A stretch of DNA of 9,592 bases, from NCBI GenBank assembly GCA_021200075.1, contig JAJQGZ010000116.1, positions 1 through 9,592 of the forward strand, written 5' to 3'. Positions 1 to 7,755 of the stretch are shown in pieces. Under the pieces are notes generated by a model. It saw only the letters and a program-made list of their open reading frames with translations. It did no database searches and was not told the origin of the DNA. The translations under genes were made by a program, and so were the position numbers. The first letter of the stretch is position 1. Every line of letters starts with the position of its first letter. Origin of the DNA: Clostridiales bacterium. Lineage in GTDB: Bacteria > Bacillota > Clostridia > Oscillospirales > Acutalibacteraceae.

Positions 1-455
1 GACGCCGTAATATTAGGAACGCATATATCTGATTTTACATCACGGCCGACTGTAATTTTTGAATTTGGAATAAGCGTTTTTATCTTCCAACTGAAGTTAT
101 CGTCATTTGTTGTGGTGGAAAAAAGGATAAACACCTTTTGCGCTGACATTGCGTCGCCTATGCTTATAACATCGCCGTCGTGAATCGGAACAGGTGTTGT
201 CGGCATTGAATTTGTCGATTTTAACTGCTTTGAATTTACATATGTTCCGTTCAGGCTTGCCAAATCGCTCAATATAAATCCACTGCCCTGTGCGGAAATA
301 ATGCAATGCTGGGATGAAACGAAATGTGAAAAGAGCGAAAGATTATTTGCTCCGCCTGCTCTGCCTATTATTACCTGATCGTCGGTTATCGTATAAGTTT
401 TCAGCGGACTGTTTGGCTCTAAAATTATAAGCTGAGCCGACTGCAATACATACAA
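1..455 (-). CDS. Tandem FHA-domain protein, N-terminal part (gene runs off the window)
   Basis: An open frame without stops runs from TTG at 455-453 to the window edge (about 151 codons visible). The start is chosen because AGGAGG lies 8 nt upstream and the nearby ATG frame stops after eight codons. The protein begins MYVLQSAQLIIL. The first FHA domain (about residues 10-95) has the expected core: IIGRAG, SSQHCII and LNGTYVNSK. A second FHA begins near residue 125 with ITVGRDVKSDICVPN and is cut by the window edge. FHA domains bind phosphothreonine peptides. Paired N-terminal FHA domains are known in EssC/YukB-type FtsK-SpoIIIE ATPases of Firmicute type VII secretion, so this could be such a protein, but no ATPase motif is inside the window. 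It is the last visible gene of the operon, 22 bp after the preceding stop. Confident as a double-FHA protein; the EssC idea is inference. Confidence 0.8.
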   Translation of the reverse strand, partial: MYVLQSAQLIILEPNSPLKTYTITDDQVIIGRAGGANNLSLFSHFVSSQHCIISAQGSGFILSDLASLNGTYVNSKQLKSTNSMPTTPVPIHDGDVISIGDAMSAQKVFILFSTTTNDDNFSWKIKTLIPNSKITVGRDVKSDICVPNITA

Positions 456-477
456 TATCCTTACCTCCTTAACCCTC

Positions 478-1533
478 TTAACCTAATTTGAAGCCGTTGT
501 TCATATCGCCGAGATATATATTCGTCTGGCTGTCAAGCACAACGGGCGTATTGTTTTGTATTCTGTCCCCGGTTCGAGGAATACTCCGTTTGTGGAATAA
601 TCTATAACTGTGTAATTGCCTCTTTGGTTGTTGTATGAAATCGAGCAGTGCTTTCTGCTGACATAACTGCCTACGCTTTGGTCAATTACTATCTGGCACT
701 CCTGCGGATTTTTGCTGATGAACAATGTTTCGCCGCTTCTGAGCGGAAATTCATAACCGGCATACATACCCTTTATTCCGGTGATTTTACCTGTTGTGGA
801 ATAGCTTACCGGCATTGTAGCCTGCACGCTGTCCTACTGCATAGGCGAATATCCCTGACCCTGCGGAGTGTACATAGGATTTTGATTTACTGTACCGTAC
901 TGCGGCCGATTTGCATATCTGCCGGCATTGCCGGAACCGTAGTCCTGTGCGTTTGCGGCGTACTGATACTGCTTTTGCCCTCCGAGATTCTGCACGACGT
1001 CTTTCGGCTTTGCAAGTACAAGCTCGATAATCGCAACGATTATACAAATGACGTTCGTCACAATAACAGCGTAAAATCCGTAGCCTTCTTTAAAGACTTG
1101 AAATTTTGTGGATGTTGTAAAAAATGTAATTTCAACAGTTCCGCCGATGCAAAGCAATATAATGGATACAACTGCCTCTATTAAAGAAACACAAGATATG
1201 ACAAGTGGGACTATTGAGCGTTTCTTTCCGTTAAGAAAAGAAAATACGATTACCAAGAGCGTACATATCAGCAGTACCGCAACTATTGAAAAAACAATTA
1301 TAATTACAGCTTTTAAAAAAATCATGCGTTTCCTGATAATTAGAAAATAGTTCTTTAATCTTATCAAGCAAATTCATAATTTGAAAGACGCTGTAACTTT
1401 CATCAACGATATTGAAAAGTTGTACTGAAAACTCTATTTTTGCAAACCAAAACAACATAGGGATAAAACCTATGGTTGAAACAATAGGTTTAATCGGTAT
1501 TTTAGCGAGAGTTGAACTGCCGTTATTATCCAT
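478..1533 (-). CDS. Four-helix membrane protein with C-terminal FHA domain; frame interrupted three times
   Basis: The start ATG at 1533-1531 has AGGAG 8 nt upstream. The reconstructed protein is about 351 aa. About four hydrophobic segments (near residues 14-31, 75-98, 104-124, 146-165) are followed by a Gln/Asn/Tyr/Gly-rich linker (residues 170-232) and an FHA domain (about 250-345) ending NNGFKLG before TAA at 478-480. The FHA keeps VSRKHCSISY and YSTNGVFL, but the usual Gly-Arg pair is ISK. Three lesions break the frame: one extra base in the T7/A4 run at 1311-1321, an in-frame TAG at 836-834 between linker and FHA, and one missing G in the run at 570-567. The two indels compensate. Restoring them lines the protein up with the neighbouring paralogue (1585-2535) to the last residue. 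It probably places a phosphothreonine-binding module at the inner membrane face. Function beyond that is unknown. Confidence 0.72.
834..836 (-). other. In-frame TAG stop inside the four-helix FHA gene
   Basis: The frame reads SPMQ-TAG-DSVQATMPVSYS and continues without a break into TGKITG and the FHA domain. No convincing ribosome binding site or ATG follows the stop (the nearest start is GTG at 827-825), so reinitiation is not an obvious route to the FHA part. Confidence 0.85.
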
Positions 1534-1584
1534 TTTTTATTCTCCTAATTCTGACAAATTCCGCGCTAAAAATGCGAAAAGCCG

Positions 1585-2535
1585 TTATCCGAGCCTGAAG
1601 CCGTTGCTCCTGTCGCCCAGATATATATTTGTCTTACCGTCCAAAAGAACCGATACATTGCCTGCGATACGATCCCCGTCTTCAAGATAAACTCCTGCGG
1701 ATGAGTAATCGACCACAGTATAATTGCCCTTTTGGTTATTATACGAAACCGTGCAGTACCTGCCCTCTATTGACGAAGACTCCAAAACTATTTGGCAAAA
1801 TTGCGGATCGGTTCCGAAAGTGACGATTTCTCCGCTTTGAATTGGAAATTCATAACCGCTGTACATTCCGCTCAATCCTGTTATTTTGCCGGTAAAATCA
1901 TAGCTTTTTGCAACGGTTTAATACGGCTCGTCCGCAAAACTTCCTGCATTGGTATTTGCATTTTCAATCGGAGCGTTAATCTGCGCCGGCTTATTTTGAG
2001 GGGGTAGAGGCGTTTGATTTTGCACATTGCCGTACTGCTGAGGCGGATTTTGATTTACAACCTGCACCACGACATTCGGCATACCGTAATTTGCATTTTT
2101 CGCAAGCTCGATTCTCTCAAGCTTATTTTCCGTATATTGCAAGAGCTGAACATAGCCGTAAAAATCCGCAAACGCACTGACATCACTGTTAAACTGCGAC
2201 ATCGCCACAAGCGGCCCGATACCTATCCAAATACCCAACAGCGTCCAGGCGACATATGAACCACCGCTGTACGATACCTGAAGCTGCGGCCCGTAACGAT
2301 AAGCATTGTCCTGAAGCCTTGTCATCGCTTTATATGCCCACACGAGGGGATAAATATACAGCGTTATCGGCCCCAAAAGCAGAGCGGCGACAAGGCAGTG
2401 AACCTGTTTTTTACCGTCGCCCTCGCATATTTTATTCGTCGCAGAGCCGAGCTGACAATATAAAATTATTGTATAAATTCCGCAGGTGCATATTGAAAGC
2501 AGTATCACCAAAGCGGTGCTTCTTTTTTTAACCAT
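1585..2535 (-). CDS. DUF4234-like membrane protein with C-terminal FHA domain; interrupted by one in-frame TAA
   Basis: The start ATG at 2535-2533 follows AGGAGG by 7 nt, so I prefer it to the upstream start at 2565. The reconstructed protein is 316 aa. Residues 8-28 (LVILLSICTCGIYTIILYCQ), 45-68 and 95-115 look like membrane helices. The first part resembles DUF4234 proteins in its LLSICTCGIY motif, charged loop and second helix pair. A Gln/Asn/Pro-rich linker (165-204) leads to the FHA-like domain (about 222-316). The only lesion is TAA at codon 206 (1920-1918); the frame continues TVAKSYDFTGKITG without any indel and ends at TAA 1585-1587. The FHA is closely similar to that of the next gene, but its phosphate-binding residues are lost: FGT for Gly-Arg, IEGRYC for SRxH, SSAG for TNG. 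It may be a structural rather than a phosphopeptide-binding FHA. Confidence 0.75.
1918..1920 (-). other. In-frame TAA stop between membrane part and FHA domain
   Basis: The frame reads DEPY-TAA-TVAKSYDFTGKITG. This is almost the same position relative to TGKITG as the TAG in the paralogue at 834-836. No start codon with a ribosome binding site lies between this stop and the FHA domain. Confidence 0.85.
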
Positions 2536-2580
2536 TAATCTCCCTCCTCGGTTATGGGCAGACAATGAAGTTTTGTTGAA

Positions 2581-3333
2581 TTATTTTTCGCTGTCGTCCT
2601 CGGTGTCCTCTGTCCACTCAAATTTATCACAGCAAAGAGGAACGAATGTGAGAACGGATTTGCCCACCTTTATCTCGTCATACGCTTTAAGCTCCTTGAC
2701 TGTCAAAATAACAGAACCGTTGAGATATGCAAGCTGCTTTGATTCCCCTGCCTGAACGATGAAAGTATTATCGTTCGGCTCATAAATAACCGTAACATGC
2801 TTATCCCTTGATACGGAATTGTCCTTGCTGAGAGAAACATCCATACTGTTGTTCCTGCCGATAAAGTTCTTACCGGAAACAAGGCGGAAATCATTGCCGT
2901 ACTGCGGGCCCTTTGTGCATACAAGCCAGCCTACAACAGGGAGCTTGCCCACCTTTGTCGGGAACATTGCAACGGTTTTGCCGGTATCATCGGTTCCGGA
3001 TACCGGAGAAGAGTTGATAGGCTGAGTTGCAGGGGTTGACGAATTTGAATTTGAGCCGATATTGTTATTCATAAATATCGGCTGGGTTGCGCCCGGGCCG
3101 CTTGTTGCGCCTGCATTAGCGGCGGCATTGGCGTTAGCGTTGGGGAAAAGCGGCTGTGTTGCTCCCTGATCGTTTGACGGTGCGGAAGCACCCTACGGGA
3201 ACAACGGCATAGTTGCTCCGTCATTTGAAGACGGTGCGGAAGCAGCCGACTGTGCCGACGGGTCACAATGTGGGCAGGTGCTGTACTTATCGGCATCGTA
3301 AAAGTGGCCTTGATTGCATCTTGTTAAGTTCAT
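2581..3333 (-). CDS. Zinc ribbon-FHA protein with repeated Thr-x-x-hydrophobic-Phe motifs; one in-frame TAG
   Basis: The start ATG at 3333-3331 has AAGAGGA upstream. The reconstructed protein is 250 aa, ending DDSEK-TAA. Residues 6-23 form a CHCC zinc ribbon (C6, H10, C20, C23; CNQGHFYD...CPHC). Residues 32-125 are a low-complexity linker carrying T41-MPLF, T59-QPLF, T83-QPIF, T103-QPI and T120-VAMF. The FHA domain (about 133-235) has NFIGRNNS, VSRDKH and a short LNGS turn. The linker motifs are attractive kinase targets: FHA domains read the residue at pThr+3, which here is L, L, I, I and M. The only lesion is TAG at codon 47 (3195-3193) in the linker. The methionine at 3072, after the stop, has no visible ribosome binding site. 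It sits 101 bp downstream of the phosphatase and is a likely adaptor/substrate of the kinase in this operon (inference). Paralogous to the gene at 7752-8306. Confidence 0.78.
3133..3240 (-). repeat. Two imperfect tandem 54-bp units (18 residues each)
   Basis: Copy 1 (3240-3187) encodes SAPSSNDGATMPLFP, stop, GA. Copy 2 (3186-3133) encodes SAPSNDQGATQPLFPNAN. Both begin TCCGCACCGTC. Each unit delivers one Ala-Thr-x-Pro-Leu-Phe-Pro motif, and a more divergent third motif (GATQPIF) follows. This looks like internal duplication multiplying a Thr motif. Confidence 0.75.
3193..3195 (-). other. In-frame TAG stop in the zinc ribbon-FHA linker
   Basis: The frame reads MPLFP-TAG-GASAPSNDQG and stays open to the FHA domain. 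In the second copy of the 54-bp repeat the matching codon is AAC (Asn). Confidence 0.85.
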
Positions 3334-3392
3334 AATAAAATCCTCTTGAAAGTAAATTATTTATAATGTTTATTTATTAGTAAGTTTTGTTA

Positions 3393-3398
3393 ATTATA
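3393..3398 (-). promoter_or_regulatory. Possible -10 element upstream of the second zinc ribbon-FHA gene
   Basis: A perfect TATAAT lies in the 101-bp gap between the phosphatase stop and the next start, about 60 bp before the ATG. No good -35 is seen at 16-18 bp. It may be a weak internal promoter or chance in AT-rich DNA. Confidence 0.25.
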
Positions 3399-3434
3399 CG
3401 ATTGGTTTGTACGCAATAAATTTTACGTTTTTTA

Positions 3435-4679
3435 TCACTGCACTCTCAATGCGATTACCAAGGTATTATCCTGGTGCGGATTTCCCCTTGCCGACTGCAA
3501 AATCCACAAGCGCCGTTGCGGCTCTTTGCATATCGTTGATATTCGCCTTGACCGTATTGCAAATCTCGTCCTTGCTGAGGCTCCTGTACAAGCCGTCCGA
3601 GGTGAGAATTATGCAATCGCCCTTTTGGAGCATTGCGCTGTTCAAATCTATAAGCTCAATACACTCAATACCCATAACACTGGTTAAAGCCTCTTTGTGC
3701 GGGTCGTTATAAGCGTCCTCTATAGTGATATTTCCTCTTTCAACCTGAACAAGCGAATCGGCAAGATAATTATGCTCCTTGTTGACGAGGTAAAGCTGAT
3801 CTCCTCTGAGAATATAAATGTGACTGTCCCCGACGGAAGCCCACTACAGCTCGTTCCCCTTATTATAACGCTTATAAGAGTTGAGCCTGCTCCGAGAGGG
3901 TTGCCGTATTCATCCTCAATACCGGCAACATCGTTGTCTATTTGAATTATACTGTTCCTGAAGAAAGCGGGAACATTAATATCATTGCTTGTATTTTTGA
4001 AGCTTTCAAGCAGTTCCTTAATACAAAGAGCGCTCGCCTTTTCTCCGCCGTTCATTCCGCCCATTCCGTCGCACAAAACTGCCATAAACATTTTGTCCGG
4101 TGTGAACTGCGTTGCTCCCGGGTCGGAAACTGCAATAGCGTCCTGCTGATATTCACGCCTGCCGATATTGATTGCCAGACCGATTATCGAGCCGGCTCTG
4201 CTTTCAGCCCTTGTCTTTTTGGTTGTAACCGTATTGACCGGCGTTTCCGCAAGCTGCGCCTGGCTGATGATTTTCTGCCTTTTTTGCTCCTCGGTTTGAG
4301 CAAAATACGGTTGAGCAGGATTGGGATGCAGTGACTGAGGAGGCTGTTGAGACGTTTGGACTTCGCTGCCCTTGCTCCTGTTTTTATTTTGAAGCTCCTC
4401 AAGCGTTATGCTCTGCCGCTGAACGACATTGTTGCCCTGCTGCTTGGCAAGCCTTTGAATTTCCTGGGCATAAAGGTCAACCTTTTTATTTTCCGACTTG
4501 GCGTTTTTGAGCCTTTCCTGCCGTTCGGCTTCGTTCATAGCATCGCTTATGGCTATATATTTTTCAATCGTCTTTTTTCTCAACTCTGCTCTTTCCTCTT
4601 CGGAAAGTTCTTTTTCTGTCATTGACGATGTTTTTATCGTAATTATTCTTGTTTTTACCGAAAACTCCCAAAATAGCAT
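3435..4679 (-). CDS. PP2C-family Ser/Thr protein phosphatase with long N-terminal extension; frame interrupted three times
   Basis: The reconstructed length is 414 aa from ATG 4679-4677, just after the kinase stop; a GTG at 4682 or an ATG at 4622 (without a clear RBS) are alternatives. Residues 20-165 are charged and Gln-rich (SEEERAELRKKTIEKY), probably coiled coil plus flexible linker. The catalytic domain (about 170-414) shows the PP2C metal motifs: YQQDAIAV, VLCDGMGGMNGG, WASVGDSHIY, LTSDGLYRSL and the C-terminal DNTLVIALRV. Lesions: one missing base at the A/G run near 3856-3862; in-frame TAG at 3846-3844, where the sequence reads GNEL-stop-WASVGDS; one extra G at about 3471, just before DNTLV. 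The first and last compensate. As read, none of the pieces would be a working phosphatase. The expected role is to remove phosphate from targets of the neighbouring kinase. The family call is very secure; whether the gene is functional is not. Confidence 0.82.
3844..3846 (-). other. In-frame TAG stop within the PP2C catalytic core
   Basis: The stop directly precedes WASVGDSHIYIL, a core beta strand and metal-site region of PP2C, where relatives commonly have an aromatic residue (Tyr) before Trp. Termination here cannot leave a functional enzyme. Confidence 0.8.
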
Positions 4680-4681
4680 CA

Positions 4682-4689
4682 CCCCCCCC
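4682..4689 (-). promoter_or_regulatory. G8 homopolymer serving as the ribosome binding region of the phosphatase gene
   Basis: Between the kinase stop (TAA 4692-4690) and the phosphatase ATG (4679) the minus strand reads AAGGGGGGGGTGATG. The G tract is the only Shine-Dalgarno-like sequence for this start. Slippage in it would change RBS strength or spacing; it is also a typical place for a sequencing error. Confidence 0.45.
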
Positions 4690-6053
4690 TTACATTAATC
4701 TTACGCTTAGGCTCAAGCCTTTTTCATACAGATAAAAGGAATCACCCGATCTTGCGTGGTACTGAGCGTCCCTTTGCAGCCTTATTGAATTGGCGCAAAA
4801 GGTTCCGTTGGTCGATTTATCAATAACTATAAATTCATTTTTATTCCTGTCATAACCGATAAGGCAATGACACCTGCTGATTTCCGGATAATCGTCAACA
4901 TACAAATCAACTTTTCTCATATCCCTGCCGATTGCGACAAACTGATTTTCCGGAATGGAAACACGCTTGCCTGCCGCTCTGCCGGTGTTGACGACAACAT
5001 ACGGCTGGAACCTGGATTCCTCAACATCTGACGCTTTGATTTAATAAGACTTATAGTCTTGGATTCAAGCTGTGTTTCATTGATTGCAAATGCAGGAGCG
5101 AGAGTATCCAAAAACTCGTTCATATTCTGATAACGGTACCTGCAATCGAGCCTCATTGCAACCTCGATTGAATCGGAAACAAGATCAGGTATACCGCAAT
5201 TAAGATATTTAAGCGGTGTCAAAGTATCGTTTTTCTCACGCTTATCGGCGGGGACAAGAGGCTGATCCGTTACGGAAGCGTAGAATGTTGCGCCGAGCGC
5301 ATAAATATCCGTCCACGACCCTTGGGACGAATTAATATCATACTGCTCCGGCGGAGTAAAGCCGGGCTTGAGGAATATTGATTCATTGGACATTGTATTC
5401 TTTTCCAAATAATTTGTGGAAGCACCGAAGTCGATAAGCTTTATACTGCTGTTGGTTGCCATCATTATATTTTCAAGGCTGATGTCACGGTGGATAAATC
5501 CTTTTTTGTGAACCTCCATAAGTGCAGAACCGATTGTCATTATAATCAAAAGCGCTACACTGCACGACAGGCGGTCGCTCTTACTGTTGGTAAAGGTCTT
5601 TATCGTAACTCCGTCAATATATTCCATGACGAGATATTCGGTATTGTTTTCGCCGAAATAATCTCTTACATCAACTACAAATGTGTTGTCCTTTAATTTA
5701 TAAAGAGTATCAATTTCTTCCCTGAAATTACGCTTGCAGTATTCAAAGGCGTACTCCGTTTCCTCCGAAATGGGATTAACCGAAAGGTTATCCGCCCTTT
5801 GAGCATAGCTTTCTGGCATATATTCTTTTATTGCGACTGTTTCGTTATTGAACAAATCCTTTGCGATATATGTTATTCCGAATCTGCCTCTGCCGAGTAT
5901 CCTGCCGAGCAAATATCTGCCCTTGAGAATATTCATCGGAGCAATAGCGCTTCGGTCAAAATTCATATTGGTATTGCTTTGATCGTATCCGCAGTTGGGA
6001 CAGACCGAACTCGCAGTCTCGCAAAAGCAGTTCGGACAAATAGGATAATTCAT
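4690..6053 (-). CDS. Zinc ribbon-Ser/Thr protein kinase-FHA fusion; one frameshift before the FHA domain
   Basis: The ATG at 6053-6051 follows AAGGGGAAAG. The reconstructed protein is about 454 aa. It opens with a C4 zinc ribbon (C6-PN-C9 and C18-PN-C21). The Hanks-type kinase domain spans about 46-320: glycine loop LGRGRFG (53-59), VAIKEY with Lys76, IHRDISLEN with catalytic Asp190, LIDFG with Asp208, and TPPEQY in the activation-segment region. The usual HRD+2 Lys is Ser (HRDIS). A missing base in the T run at 5040-5042 (codon about 338) shifts the frame; restoring it gives IKASDVEESRF and an intact FHA (about 350-450) with AIGRDM, ISRCHC and STNGTF, ending RLM-TAA. It has no transmembrane helix and no PASTA repeats, unlike PknB/PrkC, so it is cytosolic, probably recruited through FHA/zinc ribbon contacts. 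It sits 34 bp after the VWA gene and 10 bp before the phosphatase, as expected for a cognate kinase-phosphatase pair. Confidence 0.85.
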
Positions 6054-6087
6054 TTACTTTCCCCTTGCATCACTGCATAACTGCATA

Positions 6088-7755
6088 TCAGTATTGCAAA
6101 ATGAGCGTTGTGTTGCCTATCATAATTTTATCCCCGGGAGTAACAAAGGTTCTTGTCCTTATCGGAACTCCGTTGACATATGTTCCGTTAGTTGTCTGCA
6201 AATCGGTTATTGCAAATCCGCTTTCAACACATTCAGCAACAATATACTGGCGTGATAATTGATTGTCGTCAATACAAAGCTCGCACATATCGGAACGCCC
6301 TACAAACATACTGCCGCTGACATTAAATTCCGCCCTTGCAAGCTGACCGTTGCCCTTTATGATATTGAAGACCAGTGACTTTCCGCTCGGCTTCTTTTCC
6401 TCTACTATATGTACCTGCTGTTGCTCAGCCTCTTCAACCTGGGTGATGAAAATATCCTTTATTTTGTCAACTTTCTTTTTCTTTTTCAGATTGAGAAGAA
6501 TCAGATAAAGCGCAAGCAGGAATACTACCGGGATAAGAACAATTCCGACTATAATAAGAATTTTAACAATAATCGGAGTTGCCGTTACTTTTTGAGTAAT
6601 AGTGGGTTCGGCAAGCGAATTTTGCGAATCGCTCATATCTGTCACATCAGAAAGGTTAAATGTGTATTTGCCGGAATATATTTTGCTTTCCGCCGCAAGC
6701 TTGATGCTATCCTTTTCATCGGAAGCATATTTCTTTTCAACAAGCGCAAGCTCTTTTTTGCCGTCGTTATATGTAACAGTACAGCCATCTATGTTTTCAA
6801 CCGGCTCGCTGAAAGTGATTACAAAGCTGTTGGAGGATTTTTCATAAGTGATTTCCTCAACCTCGGGTGCGGTGCTGTCGTCCTTTGCCTTGGCGTCCAC
6901 ATCCGCCTCAATTTGAGTGCCGCCGATTTTTATTTTCAGCTTTTCGGTGCCGAGGCTCTTCTTGCTCGAAGCTTCAAACTCAACCATCGTTACATTTTTG
7001 ATAATCTTTTTAAGAGAATCAAAGCGTTCCTTTGCATTTGAGGAATCAAACTTTTTAAGCCCTCCTCCGGAGGTACGGCAAATCTCGCCGAAATTATCCG
7101 CCGAATCCTTGTCCACCGTCGATATGCACATACCGTAAATAGGGAATTTATGTGTATCTATAACATCAATAAGCTCGCTTTTTGACATCTCTCCGGTTTC
7201 ATAATCCGCCCCGTCGGAAACTACTATTGCATATTTCCTGTCGTAATCCTCGTCCTGAGATTTGTTAAACGCTTTGTTTATCGCTGAATAAAATGTTGTT
7301 CCGTCGGAATTACATTCTATGCCGTTTATTGCACTTTCTATTTTTGAATTGCTCTCTCCGTCCTTGAGCAGAGCTTTTATTTCCTTGCCGAAGGTCATCA
7401 AAACGAATTTGTCGTTTTCTCCGAGCGACTCGGCATATTTTATCAAATAAGGTTTAAGAGCGTTCAGCTTGCTCTGTTCCATCGAAGTTGAAATATCAAT
7501 CAGCATATAAACCGAACGGGTACAATCGTCCTTGACGGATACCGCCGTCAATTCCTCACTACCGATTTTCGCCTCGTCTATGTCTTCGATTGAAACATCG
7601 CCGCTGATTTCCGCAACGGCGTCGGGAAGATTAACATCAACCGCACGGATTTTTGTATCATCGGCATATACTGCGGTGATTGAAGAAAAGAAAGCCGTAA
7701 GCAGTACAAGCAAAACAGATAAAGCGGAAATTAATCTTTTATTCACTCCAATCAT
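6088..7755 (-). CDS. Membrane-anchored VWA-domain protein with intracellular FHA domain
   Basis: The gene is intact, 555 aa. ATG 7755-7753 is chosen because it overlaps the preceding stop as ATGA, with AGAGGGGG just upstream; GTG at 7746 is the alternative. Residues 1-31 are a signal peptide (hydrophobic core LISALSVLLVLLTAFF, likely cut after VYA). The von Willebrand factor A domain (about 80-260) has the MIDAS metal motif DISTS (87-91), SDGTTF and VVSDGAD. An Ig-like region rich in acidic and Ser residues (about 290-390) follows, then one strong membrane helix (about 395-422), a KKKKK stop-transfer run, and a cytoplasmic FHA domain (461-555) with FVGRSD, TTNGTYVNG and PGDKIMIG. The usual FHA His is Tyr (LSRQY). 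The topology suggests an outside ligand-binding or adhesion domain connected to inside phosphothreonine recognition. It stands between the zinc ribbon-FHA adaptor and the kinase, so it is a candidate sensor or scaffold of the module. Confidence 0.88.
   Translation of the reverse strand: MIGVNKRLISALSVLLVLLTAFFSSITAVYADDTKIRAVDVNLPDAVAEISGDVSIEDIDEAKIGSEELTAVSVKDDCTRSVYMLIDISTSMEQSKLNALKPYLIKYAESLGENDKFVLMTFGKEIKALLKDGESNSKIESAINGIECNSDGTTFYSAINKAFNKSQDEDYDRKYAIVVSDGADYETGEMSKSELIDVIDTHKFPIYGMCISTVDKDSADNFGEICRTSGGGLKKFDSSNAKERFDSLKKIIKNVTMVEFEASSKKSLGTEKLKIKIGGTQIEADVDAKAKDDSTAPEVEEITYEKSSNSFVITFSEPVENIDGCTVTYNDGKKELALVEKKYASDEKDSIKLAAESKIYSGKYTFNLSDVTDMSDSQNSLAEPTITQKVTATPIIVKILIIVGIVLIPVVFLLALYLILLNLKKKKKVDKIKDIFITQVEEAEQQQVHIVEEKKPSGKSLVFNIIKGNGQLARAEFNVSGSMFVGRSDMCELCIDDNQLSRQYIVAECVESGFAITDLQTTNGTYVNGVPIRTRTFVTPGDKIMIGNTTLILQY

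Noticed and set aside
103..306. 67-codon minus-strand frame at the left end
   Set aside because: Arg/His/Lys-rich shadow of the FHA frame that is open from 455 to the edge in another register.
648..1184. 178-codon plus-strand open frame
   Set aside because: It lies antisense to the linker, helices and FHA start of the four-helix gene, has no RBS, and its protein is Cys/Leu/Arg-rich without family resemblance. The minus strand explains the sequence.
3069..3296. 75-codon minus-strand frame
   Set aside because: Shadow of the zinc ribbon/Thr-motif linker; the true frame begins at ATG 3333 and shows CxxGHxYD and CPHC motifs.
6409..7041. 210-codon plus-strand open frame
   Set aside because: Antisense of the intact VWA-FHA gene, which has clear domains, a signal peptide and an ATGA overlap.
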